Virus record (IMG/VR): IMGVR_UViG_3300046492_000083
Coordinates: 1 to 34,562 of that record
Source of the DNA: a virus
Reading direction: 5' to 3' (one strand)
DNA length: 34,562 bases
Notes under the pieces: generated by a model
What the model saw: the letters and a program-made list of their open reading frames with translations, nothing else
The model's database searches: none
Told to the model about the DNA's origin: nothing
Position numbers and translations under genes: made by a program
In this document: positions 29,365 to 34,474 of the stretch, piece by piece
How positions within the stretch are numbered: the stretch's first letter is position 1
Layout of the letters: each line of letters opens with the position of its first letter

Positions 29365-29581
29365 CACCCATATCCGGGACTACTCGAACCTGAAAGACCT
29401 TCCGCTACCGCGAGGCTCGGTCGTTGCTTTCGACATGCCGGAAGGGGAATACCGCACCCGTCACCAAGTGCAGGTCTACATAACCGACCGTGGCACGCTG
29501 CATGTCCAGGGTGACTACGCCCTGACGATTCACCCTCGCGCAAGCAACGCATTCGATATCGCGGTTGAGAGGTACAGATGA
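29237..29581 (+). CDS. Coiled-coil protein, unknown
   Basis: A 114-residue protein (two ATG codons, 29237 and 29240; GAGGAGAG upstream). Residues about 10-45 are a charged helix ([19 protein letters not shown]), probably a short coiled coil. The second half has strands (SVVAFDMPEGEYRTRHQVQ, TLHVQGDYALTIHPRA). Its stop overlaps the next ATG. The start of a coiled coil followed by a small beta part is seen in several actinophage proteins of unknown role; no function is claimed. Confidence 0.75.
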   Translation: MMTDPRESKLPKWVQETLHGLRRELATERKRVAMLKHDVGETDTHIRDYSNLKDLPLPRGSVVAFDMPEGEYRTRHQVQVYITDRGTLHVQGDYALTIHPRASNAFDIAVERYR

Positions 29582-29748
29582 CCAGGCAGGAAGCACTCAA
29601 ACTCGCGCAGGAACACGTCAAGGAAATGGCCACTAACAGCCGTGGCTACATGGATGGCGCGTCGTTCGAGACTCGCGTCAGGGCCGTCGAGACGTTCGCG
29701 CGCTTTCTGCTTGAGGGGGAATCGGCCGGTGATACCGACGCGGAATGA
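29578..29748 (+). CDS. Small helical protein, unknown
   Basis: A 56-residue gene between the coiled-coil protein and dCMP deaminase. The ATG at 29578 overlaps the previous stop in ATGA; the stop overlaps the deaminase start by 20 bases. The product is a single Lys/Glu/Arg-rich helical unit (TRQEALKLAQEHVKEMATN, then FETRVRAVETFARFLLEGE). Codon-level fit at both ends suggests a real gene. No domain recognised. Confidence 0.65.
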   Translation: MTRQEALKLAQEHVKEMATNSRGYMDGASFETRVRAVETFARFLLEGESAGDTDAE

Positions 29749-30256
29749 CCTACACAAGCTCACCGGTAGTGGCACCATTTCGGCCCGCATCCTGCGCCCG
29801 GATTGGGACACGTACTTTCTCGCTGGCGCTGAATGGGTGGCCACCCGCGCGGACTGCACCCGTAGCGCTGTCGGGGCAATCCTGGTCAACGCGCAGCGTG
29901 AGGTACGGGGCACGGGCTACAACGGCGCTCCCGCTGGCGTTCCTGGCTGCGCTTCATCCGGGGCGTGTCCACGTGGCGCGCACTACTGCGCAGGGATACG
30001 CGGGGTCTACGTCGAGTTCTGCGCGTGCGGGGAAGAGTGGCCGTGCCCGGATGCCGTGCCCCCGAACAGTGACTACAGCAACTGTGTTGCAGATCACGCG
30101 GAGCGCAACGCCCTGCGCCATGCCCCAGCAAGTGAGCTGCCAGGCAGCACCCTGTACACCACCCGCGCACCGTGCCCAGCGTGTTGGACCCTCATTCGCG
30201 CTGCCCGAATCGCCCGGGTTGTGTGCCCTTCCGCCCGATGGACGCTGAACTACTGA
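29729..30256 (+). CDS. dCMP deaminase (zinc-dependent)
   Basis: A 175-residue deaminase that turns dCMP into dUMP, the ThyX substrate. The zinc and catalytic motifs are HAERNAL (H123, E125) and APCPACWTLI (C149, C152). GTGYNGAPAGVPGC is the usual dCMP-binding loop. A Cys-rich insertion (CASSGACPRGAHYCAG and FCACGEEWPC, about residues 74-107) is unlike minimal deaminases and could bind another zinc. The GTG start at 29729 follows TTGAGGGGGAATC, and the open frame extends upstream within the small gene. A variant operator palindrome follows its stop. Confidence 0.9.
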   Translation: MIPTRNDLHKLTGSGTISARILRPDWDTYFLAGAEWVATRADCTRSAVGAILVNAQREVRGTGYNGAPAGVPGCASSGACPRGAHYCAGIRGVYVEFCACGEEWPCPDAVPPNSDYSNCVADHAERNALRHAPASELPGSTLYTTRAPCPACWTLIRAARIARVVCPSARWTLNY

Positions 30257-30258
30257 CC

Positions 30259-30280
30259 TACCAAGGCTTGCACTTTGGTA
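30259..30280. repeat. Operator-like palindrome, site 9 (wide variant)
   Basis: TACCAA (30259-30264) and TTTGGTA (30274-30280) are separated by GGCTTGCAC, eight bases more than in other sites. The right flank GGTGCCCC fits the family. A TTGCAC -35 hexamer lies in the middle, with TAGCGT 17 bases further on, so a bound protein would cover the promoter. Confidence 0.55.
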
Positions 30281-30296
30281 GGTGCCCCCGTAGCGT
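30268..30296 (+). promoter_or_regulatory. Host-type promoter inside operator site 9
   Basis: TTGCAC at 30268-30273, 17-base spacer, TAGCGT at 30291-30296. Start near 30303. The next gene begins at 30336 with CAGGGGAGACC. Confidence 0.45.
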
Positions 30297-30335
30297 CTCC
30301 CTTGTCAGCAACACAGCGAGCAGGGGAGACCGGAA

Positions 30336-30545
30336 ATGTTCAGCATCGTTCACCGTAACGGCAACTGGTACGTCGTGAGCCCGTACTTTGTGGTGTACAC
30401 GGGTACGGCCTACGGCACGGCGGATGCTGCCTGCGACGCTGCCGAGATGTTCGAGCGCACTTGGCACCACTGGGCCGAGCGTGTGCGCCCGAGTGACGCC
30501 CTGATCGCTTCCAACAAGACCAAGCTTGTGCACTTCATGAACTAG
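30336..30545 (+). CDS. Small protein, unknown
   Basis: A 69-residue protein. Its N-terminal half is strand-like (FSIVHRNGNWYVVSPYFVVY) and the middle has AYGTADAACDAAEMFERTWHH, a helix. It ends in a basic segment with KTKLVHFMN. The ATG follows CAGGGGAGACCGGAA. It is driven by the site-9 promoter and followed by the tRNA minihelix. No known family. Confidence 0.7.
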   Translation: MFSIVHRNGNWYVVSPYFVVYTGTAYGTADAACDAAEMFERTWHHWAERVRPSDALIASNKTKLVHFMN

Positions 30546-30552
30546 CAGTGCC

Positions 30553-30593
30553 GCCCGGGTTGGCGTAGGCAGGTTCGATCCCTGCCCCGGGCA
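30553..30593 (+). ncRNA. tRNA-like minihelix (acceptor and T arm only)
   Basis: GCCCGGG (30553-30559) pairs with CCCGGGC (30586-30592), and GCAGG-TTCGATC-CCTGC (30569-30585) is a canonical T arm with the B-box GGTTCGATCCC. A nine-base linker (30560-30568) replaces the D and anticodon arms; A30593 stands at the discriminator place, and no CCA follows. Seven plus five stacked pairs are the size of a tRNA top half. It lies between two small genes on the coding strand. Confidence 0.6.
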
Positions 30594-30626
30594 CGTAGTC
30601 ATCAACAAGTCTGAGGAGTGGTGGCA

Positions 30627-30866
30627 GTGAGCATCCGGCACGCAGAGAAGGTGTCCCGCGTAGGCGAAAGCCGCTCGGTCGAAACGGGCAGCTTCTACAC
30701 GCTGGAAGTGGACTACGTCACCATGGGTGGGGTACGCAAGACGCTGGTCCTGCCTCACTGCGTGGCCGAGTCTCTGCGCGCTGCCCTGGCGGACGAGTTC
30801 GAGACAATGCCCGAGGAACGGCGTAAGCGTTCGTTCTTCGCATCATTCAAGCGCAACAGGAGTTGA
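30627..30866 (+). CDS. Small protein, unknown
   Basis: A 79-residue protein, GTG 30627 with GAGGAG at 30613-30618. In-frame GTGs at 30618 and 30621 are too close to this ribosome site. It has the pattern SIRHAEKVSRVGESRSVETG, then strands YTLEVDYVTMGGVRKTLVLP, a helix (AESLRAALADEFETMP) and a strongly basic end (EERRKRSFFASFKRNRS). Possibly a small nucleic-acid-binding protein. One base separates it from the next start. Confidence 0.65.
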   Translation: MSIRHAEKVSRVGESRSVETGSFYTLEVDYVTMGGVRKTLVLPHCVAESLRAALADEFETMPEERRKRSFFASFKRNRS

Positions 30867-30867
30867 A

Positions 30868-31101
30868 ATGATCATTCTTGACGTCACCATTCTGGGCCGG
30901 ACCGAGGTGACCACCGAGGATGGAACGGTAATCGGCGGAGCAATGGGCGAGACAAGCCACCACGTTGGTTGGGAAGGGGAATGGGTCACGGATGGTGATT
31001 CGGCCACGCTAACCGCTCAGCGGAATGAGGTGATAGCGCTATTCCCTGGCGTTCAGGTCGATGAAATCACGATCACCCCTGCACCCGCTGAGCCTGCATA
31101 A
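30868..31101 (+). CDS. Small acidic protein, unknown
   Basis: A 77-residue protein, ATG 30868 after ACAGGAGTTGAA. The longer frame that opens at 30727 is the upstream gene read out of frame. The product has strands (MIILDVTILGRTEVTTEDG, then HHVGWEGEWVTDGDSATL) and an acidic, Pro-rich end (PAPAEPA). Function unknown. It ends 21 bases before the operator palindrome at 31123. Confidence 0.65.
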   Translation: MIILDVTILGRTEVTTEDGTVIGGAMGETSHHVGWEGEWVTDGDSATLTAQRNEVIALFPGVQVDEITITPAPAEPA

Positions 31102-31122
31102 TGACACCCCGTCTGGGTCACC

Positions 31123-31136
31123 TACCAATTTTGGTA
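31123..31136. repeat. Operator-like palindrome, site 10
   Basis: TACCAATTTTGGTA with arms GGGTCACC and TGTGGCC. It is the last family member before the integration module. TTTGGT in its right half with TACTTT 17 bases further (31151-31156) could also form a weak promoter. Confidence 0.7.
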
Positions 31137-31242
31137 TGTGGCCTGGGCGGGGTACTTTTATGGCAAAAACATGTTGTTTAGCCTAACTAAGTATCCTATC
31201 GTCACAGTTCTGTAACGGGGGGTTTGTTGAGTCCGCAAGCTC

Positions 31243-31271
31243 TTAACGGAATCGTGTCCTCCGCATACTAT
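31243..31271 (+). promoter_or_regulatory. Host-type promoter of the integration module
   Basis: TTAACG at 31243-31248, 17-base spacer, TACTAT at 31266-31271, in an AT-richer stretch (31150-31290) unlike its surroundings. Start near 31278, about 33 bases before GTG 31311. Confidence 0.5.
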
Positions 31272-31310
31272 GCGCGTAGATAACCTGTCCGATTGAGGGG
31301 GGATGCCCGC

Positions 31311-31751
31311 GTGATCACCTTTGTGGATCTTGGACCTGTGCCCACAGTTCACCTGTTTCTGCGTGTCCCCGTCCCCCTTCCCGCTGGCGGATGGACCTGG
31401 GGTGAAGTGCCGCAGTATCGCGGGTGCATGGTCCGTGAGTTCGCCTACAACGCGCGTGAGTGCCAGGCGGTAGTACACACCTACGGCCGGATAGTCCCGT
31501 ACAGCATCGGCCGTAAGACGCTGGGCGACCGGTTCAGCATCTACGCCAAAGGGCCGTTGACTGGGATGACGGTGGGCCTGCGTGAGTGGGCCTGGTCCCC
31601 AGCGCTACACGAGTACGAACCCGTTGGGGAGTACATGTGTGGTTGGCGGGCAGCCATCAAGGTCCATTGGGCGAACACGGGCGAGATGTTCGAGCGCCGA
31701 CGTTTCGACCCCAGCCCGTACCCACCCCTGATGCCGCCCAAGGCTGCCTAG
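31311..31751 (+). CDS. Integration-module protein, unknown
   Basis: A 146-residue protein. The GTG at 31311 follows GAGGGGGGATGCCCGC; a TTG at 31293 is less likely. It starts with hydrophobic strands (VDLGPVPTVHLFLRVPVPLP) and is Trp- and Pro-rich throughout (GGWTWGEVPQYRG, LREWAWSPALHEYEP). GEYMCGWRAAIKVHWANTG near residues 106-124 is its most distinctive segment, and the end is a Pro-rich tail. It does not look like a repressor, as no helix-turn-helix is evident. It lies first in the integrase operon. Confidence 0.65.
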   Translation: MITFVDLGPVPTVHLFLRVPVPLPAGGWTWGEVPQYRGCMVREFAYNARECQAVVHTYGRIVPYSIGRKTLGDRFSIYAKGPLTGMTVGLREWAWSPALHEYEPVGEYMCGWRAAIKVHWANTGEMFERRRFDPSPYPPLMPPKAA

Positions 31752-31754
31752 AGT
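31749..31754 (+). promoter_or_regulatory. -10-like box for leaderless gene at 31762
   Basis: TAGAGT at 31749-31754 overlaps the previous stop; seven bases separate it from ATG 31762. Only a weak GGGA lies before the ATG. Part of a set of three similar boxes (see 32004 and 32309). Confidence 0.4.
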
Positions 31755-31761
31755 GGGAATC

Positions 31762-32019
31762 ATGCAACTGACATGGGTAATCGAGGGATACGGCGCTGGT
31801 GAAACCACGGTGGCCGACGTAGACCAAGCGTCAACCGCCCTGGACGACGCGCTACGCGCCCGGTACGCCGACGCTGACCCAACGACCCTGGCCCACGTGC
31901 TCTGGGGCGTCCTGGGGCCTATCAGGATGGTCCTGGTGACCGAGGGTCGAGCGGCTGTACGTCGGGGCGAAACGTGGTCTATCCAGCGCGCTGGCCTGCT
32001 AGTTAGTCTTGCGCCATGA
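31762..32019 (+). CDS. Small acidic protein, unknown
   Basis: An 85-residue protein (88 if GTG 31753 is used). The ATG has no good ribosome site but a TAGAGT box seven bases upstream, so its message may be leaderless. The product has an N-terminal strand (QLTWVIEGYGAGETTVADVD), a helix (QASTALDDALRARYADAD) and a strand-rich end (GPIRMVLVTEGRAAVRRGET). It overlaps the next gene by 4 bases in ATGA. Position next to the 83-residue gene and integrase suggests a role in lysogeny control, but no family is recognised. Confidence 0.65.
   Translation: MQLTWVIEGYGAGETTVADVDQASTALDDALRARYADADPTTLAHVLWGVLGPIRMVLVTEGRAAVRRGETWSIQRAGLLVSLAP
32004..32009 (+). promoter_or_regulatory. -10-like box for leaderless gene at 32016
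   Basis: TAGTCT at 32004-32009, six bases before ATG 32016. No purine-rich ribosome site lies between or before. No good -35 hexamer is visible 17-18 bases upstream. Confidence 0.4.
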
Positions 32020-32267
32020 GACGTTACGTAGTCGCACAGCTCCCGGACCGGTCGGCATGGGCAATTCTCGACCGGTACCTGTACGGGTACTGCACCCTGC
32101 CGGATGGGAACGGCAACCTGCTGCCCCTTGAGTGGTCCATGAGGGAGGGTGCAGAAGCCTGGCTGTACCGGTGCCGAGTGGCCTGGGGCAAGGACTTGGT
32201 CCCCGCCCCGCAGGACTGGAACGAACCGCTACCCGAGCCGTCCCCCTGGGATACGGCGTACCACTAG
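32016..32267 (+). CDS. Candidate recombination directionality factor (83 residues)
   Basis: A small protein encoded directly before attP and the integrase. It is Trp/Tyr-rich and partly basic (VVAQLPDRSAWAILDRYLYG, then EWSMREGAEAWLYRCRVAWG) with an acidic Pro-rich tail (PLPEPSPWDTAYH). As I recall, the phiJoe RDF (gp52) is also a small protein (about 83 residues) next to its integrase and unrelated to phiC31 gp3; this is the main reason for the call and it is unverified here. The stop TAG lies six bases before the attP arm. The gene has no ribosome site but a TAGTCT box six bases before ATG. Confidence 0.55.
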   Translation: MRRYVVAQLPDRSAWAILDRYLYGYCTLPDGNGNLLPLEWSMREGAEAWLYRCRVAWGKDLVPAPQDWNEPLPEPSPWDTAYH

Positions 32268-32272
32268 GCCCG

Positions 32273-32322
32273 TGTACTCAAGGGTGTGCACATTCGGGCG
32301 AATGCGGGTAGCCTTGAGTACA
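32273..32322. other. attP site, 50 bp
   Basis: The site is symmetric at three levels around GG at 32297-32298. Outer arms TGTACTCAAGG (32273-32283) and CCTTGAGTACA (32312-32322) are perfect 11-bp inverted repeats. Inner arms CATTCG and CGAATG flank the central GG. Two 7-base spacers (GTGTGCA and CGGGTAG) lie between. The 50-bp length, short arms and non-palindromic central dinucleotide are as known for attP of large serine integrases. The site ends on the first base of the preferred integrase start codon. Confidence 0.85.
32309..32314 (+). promoter_or_regulatory. -10-like box for integrase, inside attP
   Basis: TAGCCT at 32309-32314, seven bases before ATG 32322. It lies in the right half of attP, so it stays linked to the integrase gene after integration. 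Confidence 0.4.
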
Positions 32323-33737
32323 TGAGCCTTCAACACAGCATCGCAGTAGCCAACGGGGACCGCCCGGCCATAGCCGCTTACATCCGGCTGAGCCGTGAGA
32401 ACGAGGACAGCGCCAGTATCGAGACTCAGCGTACGGCCGTGAAGCGCTGGGCTGAGGCCAACGGGTTTGACCCCGAGTCCCTGGTGTTCTACACCGATGC
32501 TGGCGTGTCCGGCGCAAAGCCGCTTGAGCAGCGTGAGCACATGCGTTTGCTCATGAAGCACCGTCCGGCCGTAGTCATCGCATGGAAGCTTGACAGGTTC
32601 GCTCGGAGCGTTACCGAGTTCCTGCGCCTGGTGGCCTGGGCCGAGTCTCACGGTGTGCGCCTGGCGACGACAGACAACACCATCAACACGGCTACACCTA
32701 CCGGGCGCATGGTGGCCGTTGTCCTGGCAGCGCTGGCCGAGTGGGAACGTTCGATGATCGCTGACCGCATCCGGGACGGCCACGCGACCCGCAGGGCTCA
32801 AGGCCGATGGGGTGCGGGTAGGGCACCGTACGGTTACCAGATCGTTCGCCGAGATGGTGCCGCTTACCTTGAGGTGCACCCGGAGCAGGCAGCCAAGATC
32901 GTTGCGGCAGTCAACACGCTGACCCATGGGAACGGCACGGTTGCCGGTACAGCGCGCATGGTGGACCTGTCAGAGCCCCAGTGGCGCAGGTTGCTCAAGT
33001 CCCCCACGCTCCGAGGACAGCGCAGTCACAAGGGCTCGCTAGTGCTGGCCGACGATGGCATTACCCCCGTGCAGTTCGCCGAACCGATCATCAGCGCTGC
33101 GGAGTACAAGGCCGTACGGGACAGGCTGCTTGCGCTGGCCACTGGCCAGGACCGTGCACCGAGTCACGCCGCGAACCAGTGCGCTGGCCTGGTCTGGTGC
33201 TACAAGTGCGCGGGTCCGCTGAACGGTGGCGGTAGTGGCAAGGGCGTCCGCCTGTACAAGTGCAAGGCGGGACACGTGACTATCTACGCCGAAACGCTAG
33301 ATGAGCGGGTAGAGACCGAGTTCCGTAAGCGCTGGGGCAATTTCGAGGAATACACCGTGCGGCTTGAGGGCGGTAACGACCTGTCTGACCAGATGATCGA
33401 GGCCCAGGAAGCGGCTGAGCGCCTGGCAGCGCAAATGGCTACGGCCGGTCCGCTCATGCTGTCCAAGCTCGGTGACATGGCCGAGCAGCTTGAGGCCACG
33501 TACGCCGCTCTAAGGGCCGCTCACGACCCGGACGTACGGGAAGTGCTTGAGCCCACTGGTAGGACGCTGGGGGAAGCCTGGGACGCCTCCCCGGGGGAAC
33601 GTGGCCGCTTGCTTGCCGATCTGGGTCTGTCGGTCACGCTGTACCCCAAGCAGCAGAAAGACCGGTTGTCCGTGCGCTGGGCCAGTGGCGGGGACGACGT
33701 TGCAGCCGCAGAGTGGTTGGGCGACCACGACGAGTAG
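32322..33737 (+). CDS. int: Large serine integrase
   Basis: A 471-residue recombinase (483 if GTG 32286 is used) that inserts the phage at a host attB. The resolvase-type catalytic domain has IAAYIRLSREN with S24 as nucleophile, then SIETQRTAV, YTDAGVSGAKP and AWKLDRFARSVTEF. Next are AALAEWERSMIADRI (long helix) and ARR..GRAPYGYQI. The recombinase domain covers about 165-280, followed by a zinc ribbon (CYKCAGPL ... LYKCKAGH; fourth ligand may be His) and a coiled-coil insertion at about 350-400. The ATG at 32322 is preferred because S24 is then near the N-terminus, and GTG 32286 lies inside attP, upstream of the crossover. It most resembles the phiJoe type. Confidence 0.92.
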   Translation: MSLQHSIAVANGDRPAIAAYIRLSRENEDSASIETQRTAVKRWAEANGFDPESLVFYTDAGVSGAKPLEQREHMRLLMKHRPAVVIAWKLDRFARSVTEFLRLVAWAESHGVRLATTDNTINTATPTGRMVAVVLAALAEWERSMIADRIRDGHATRRAQGRWGAGRAPYGYQIVRRDGAAYLEVHPEQAAKIVAAVNTLTHGNGTVAGTARMVDLSEPQWRRLLKSPTLRGQRSHKGSLVLADDGITPVQFAEPIISAAEYKAVRDRLLALATGQDRAPSHAANQCAGLVWCYKCAGPLNGGGSGKGVRLYKCKAGHVTIYAETLDERVETEFRKRWGNFEEYTVRLEGGNDLSDQMIEAQEAAERLAAQMATAGPLMLSKLGDMAEQLEATYAALRAAHDPDVREVLEPTGRTLGEAWDASPGERGRLLADLGLSVTLYPKQQKDRLSVRWASGGDDVAAAEWLGDHDE

Positions 33738-33774
33738 CCCTTTGGGCGTTCAGCGGATGGGTTGAACTGCCAAG

Positions 33775-33868
33775 GGTGTAGAGGTGTAGAAAATTAGGTA
33801 CTTCCAGTAATCCCTAAGAAGTCTCTAAGGGAATACAGAACTGACCCTCGTTTCTACACTTCTACACC
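33775..33868. repeat. 94-bp hairpin repeat, copy B
   Basis: Arms GGTGTAGAGGTGTAGAAA (33775-33792) and TTTCTACACTTCTACACC (33851-33868) pair over 18 positions with one G-U, and one more G-C on the outside. The centre TCCCTAAGAAGTCTCTAAGG is identical to copy A, and the 15-base variable block is at 33796-33810. It starts 37 bases after the integrase stop and stands 24 bases before promoter copy 7. Confidence 0.85.
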
Positions 33869-33892
33869 CCAGCGGGCTGACCGTTACAAAAG

Positions 33893-33909
33893 TGCGATCG
33901 AACCGCTAG
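33893..33909 (+). promoter_or_regulatory. Phage-type promoter motif, copy 7 (before tRNA cluster)
   Basis: Exact TGCGATCGAACCGCTAG, followed by ATATAGGGTAGGG. No gene follows on the + strand before tRNA-Asp at 34039, so it probably drives the tRNA cluster. Confidence 0.7.
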
Positions 33910-33916
33910 ATATAGG

Positions 33917-33981
33917 GTAGGGAAGGTTCATCCCGCGCACTAAGGTGACCGAATCCGGCGGACTGAGGTTACCTTCCCTAC
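33917..33981 (+). other. Structured leader of the tRNA cluster
   Basis: GTAGGGAAGGT (33917-33927) pairs perfectly with ACCTTCCCTAC (33971-33981), an 11-bp stem with a 43-base loop. A second stem, TCCCTGG with CCAGGGA, follows between 33983 and 34035, just before tRNA-Asp. These may be processing signals for the tRNA precursor. Confidence 0.5.
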
Positions 33982-34038
33982 ATCCCTGGTCGACTCCCGT
34001 TGCGTACTCTCCTCCGCACGGTTGATTCCCAGGGACCT

Positions 34039-34112
34039 GCTTCACTAGCTCAAGTGGTCAGAGCGTCCGCCTGTCGAGCGGGAGGCTACCGGTTCAAATC
34101 CGGTGTGAAGCG
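34039..34112 (+). tRNA. tRNA-Asp (GUC)
   Basis: 74 bases with all four arms. Acceptor GCTTCAC (34039-34045) pairs with GTGAAGC (34105-34111). D arm GCTC/GAGC, anticodon stem TCCGC/GCGGG with loop CTGTCGA (GTC at 34073-34075), T arm ACCGG-TTCAAAT-CCGGT. Discriminator G34112. No CCA encoded. Confidence 0.95.
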
Positions 34113-34116
34113 CGCG

Positions 34117-34158
34117 GGTGCAGACCGTAAGGCCGTGACTGGCATGTCTGTCTGCACC
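34117..34158 (+). other. Hairpin between tRNA-Asp and tRNA-Asn
   Basis: GGTGCAGAC (34117-34125) pairs with GTCTGCACC (34150-34158), a perfect 9-bp stem with TT following. Could be a processing or termination signal; no tRNA B-box is present. Confidence 0.5.
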
Positions 34159-34227
34159 TTGGGTGAAACCGGCCCTACCTCCCTGGCTAGTCCCCAGCGG
34201 AGCGGGCGGCGAGTAACCCTAAATCTT

Positions 34228-34301
34228 TGGCGGATAGCTCAGTTGGTGAGAGCGCCGGACTGTTAATCCGGATGTCGCAGGTTCGAGCCCTGCTCTGCCA
34301 G
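34228..34301 (+). tRNA. tRNA-Asn (GUU)
   Basis: 74 bases. Acceptor TGGCGGA (34228-34234) pairs with TCTGCCA (34294-34300) with one G-T. D arm GCTC/GAGC, anticodon stem CCGGA/TCCGG with loop CTGTTAA (GTT at 34262-34264), T arm GCAGG-TTCGAGC-CCTGC. Discriminator G34301. No CCA encoded. Confidence 0.95.
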
Positions 34302-34303
34302 CT

Positions 34304-34383
34304 TGGTACGTAGCTCAGTCGGCAGAGCGCCCCTACCCGGGCTTGTAACGGGGATGTCGCTGGTTCGAGTCCAGCCGTACCAA
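34304..34383 (+). tRNA. tRNA-Thr (UGU) with 7-base insertion in anticodon stem
   Basis: Acceptor TGGTACG (34304-34310) pairs with CGTACCA (34376-34382). D arm GCTC/GAGC, T arm GCTGG-TTCGAGT-CCAGC, anticodon loop CTTGTAA (TGT at 34344-34346), discriminator A34383. The 5' strand of the anticodon stem reads CCCC, then TACCCGG (34334-34340), then G; removing the seven extra bases gives a perfect CCCCG/CGGGG stem. Length is 80 rather than 73. May be non-functional, or tolerate a bulge. Confidence 0.75.
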
Positions 34384-34387
34384 CGGA

Positions 34388-34468
34388 GTCAGCGGCGATC
34401 CCCGAAAGCGCGGGACAACGGGGGCAGACACTCCCCTACAGGGTGGTTCTAGTCCTGTACCGCTGACA
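34388..34468 (+). ncRNA. tRNA-like cloverleaf of unknown identity
   Basis: Closing stem GTCAGCGG (34388-34395) with CCGCTGAC (34460-34467), 8 bp. Inside lie three arms: TCCC/GGGA (34399-34402 with 34412-34415), GGGGG/TCCCC with loop CAGACAC (34420-34436), and TACAGG/CCTGTA with an 11-base loop (34437-34459) that holds GGTTCTAGTCC, close to a B-box. The anticodon-like loop has no U33, and the 8 + 6 stacked pairs exceed the usual 7 + 5. It lies between tRNA-Thr and tRNA-Pro. Degenerate tRNA or new structured RNA. Confidence 0.5.
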
Positions 34469-34474
34469 GTTTGC

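Noticed and set aside
32286-32321. GTG 32286 as the integrase start
   Set aside because: It lies inside attP left of the crossover, has a ribosome site too close to it, and puts the catalytic Ser 12 residues deeper than usual. It cannot be fully excluded.
2139-33868. CRISPR array
   Set aside because: Repeats are dispersed over kilobases, with no regular spacers and no cas genes.
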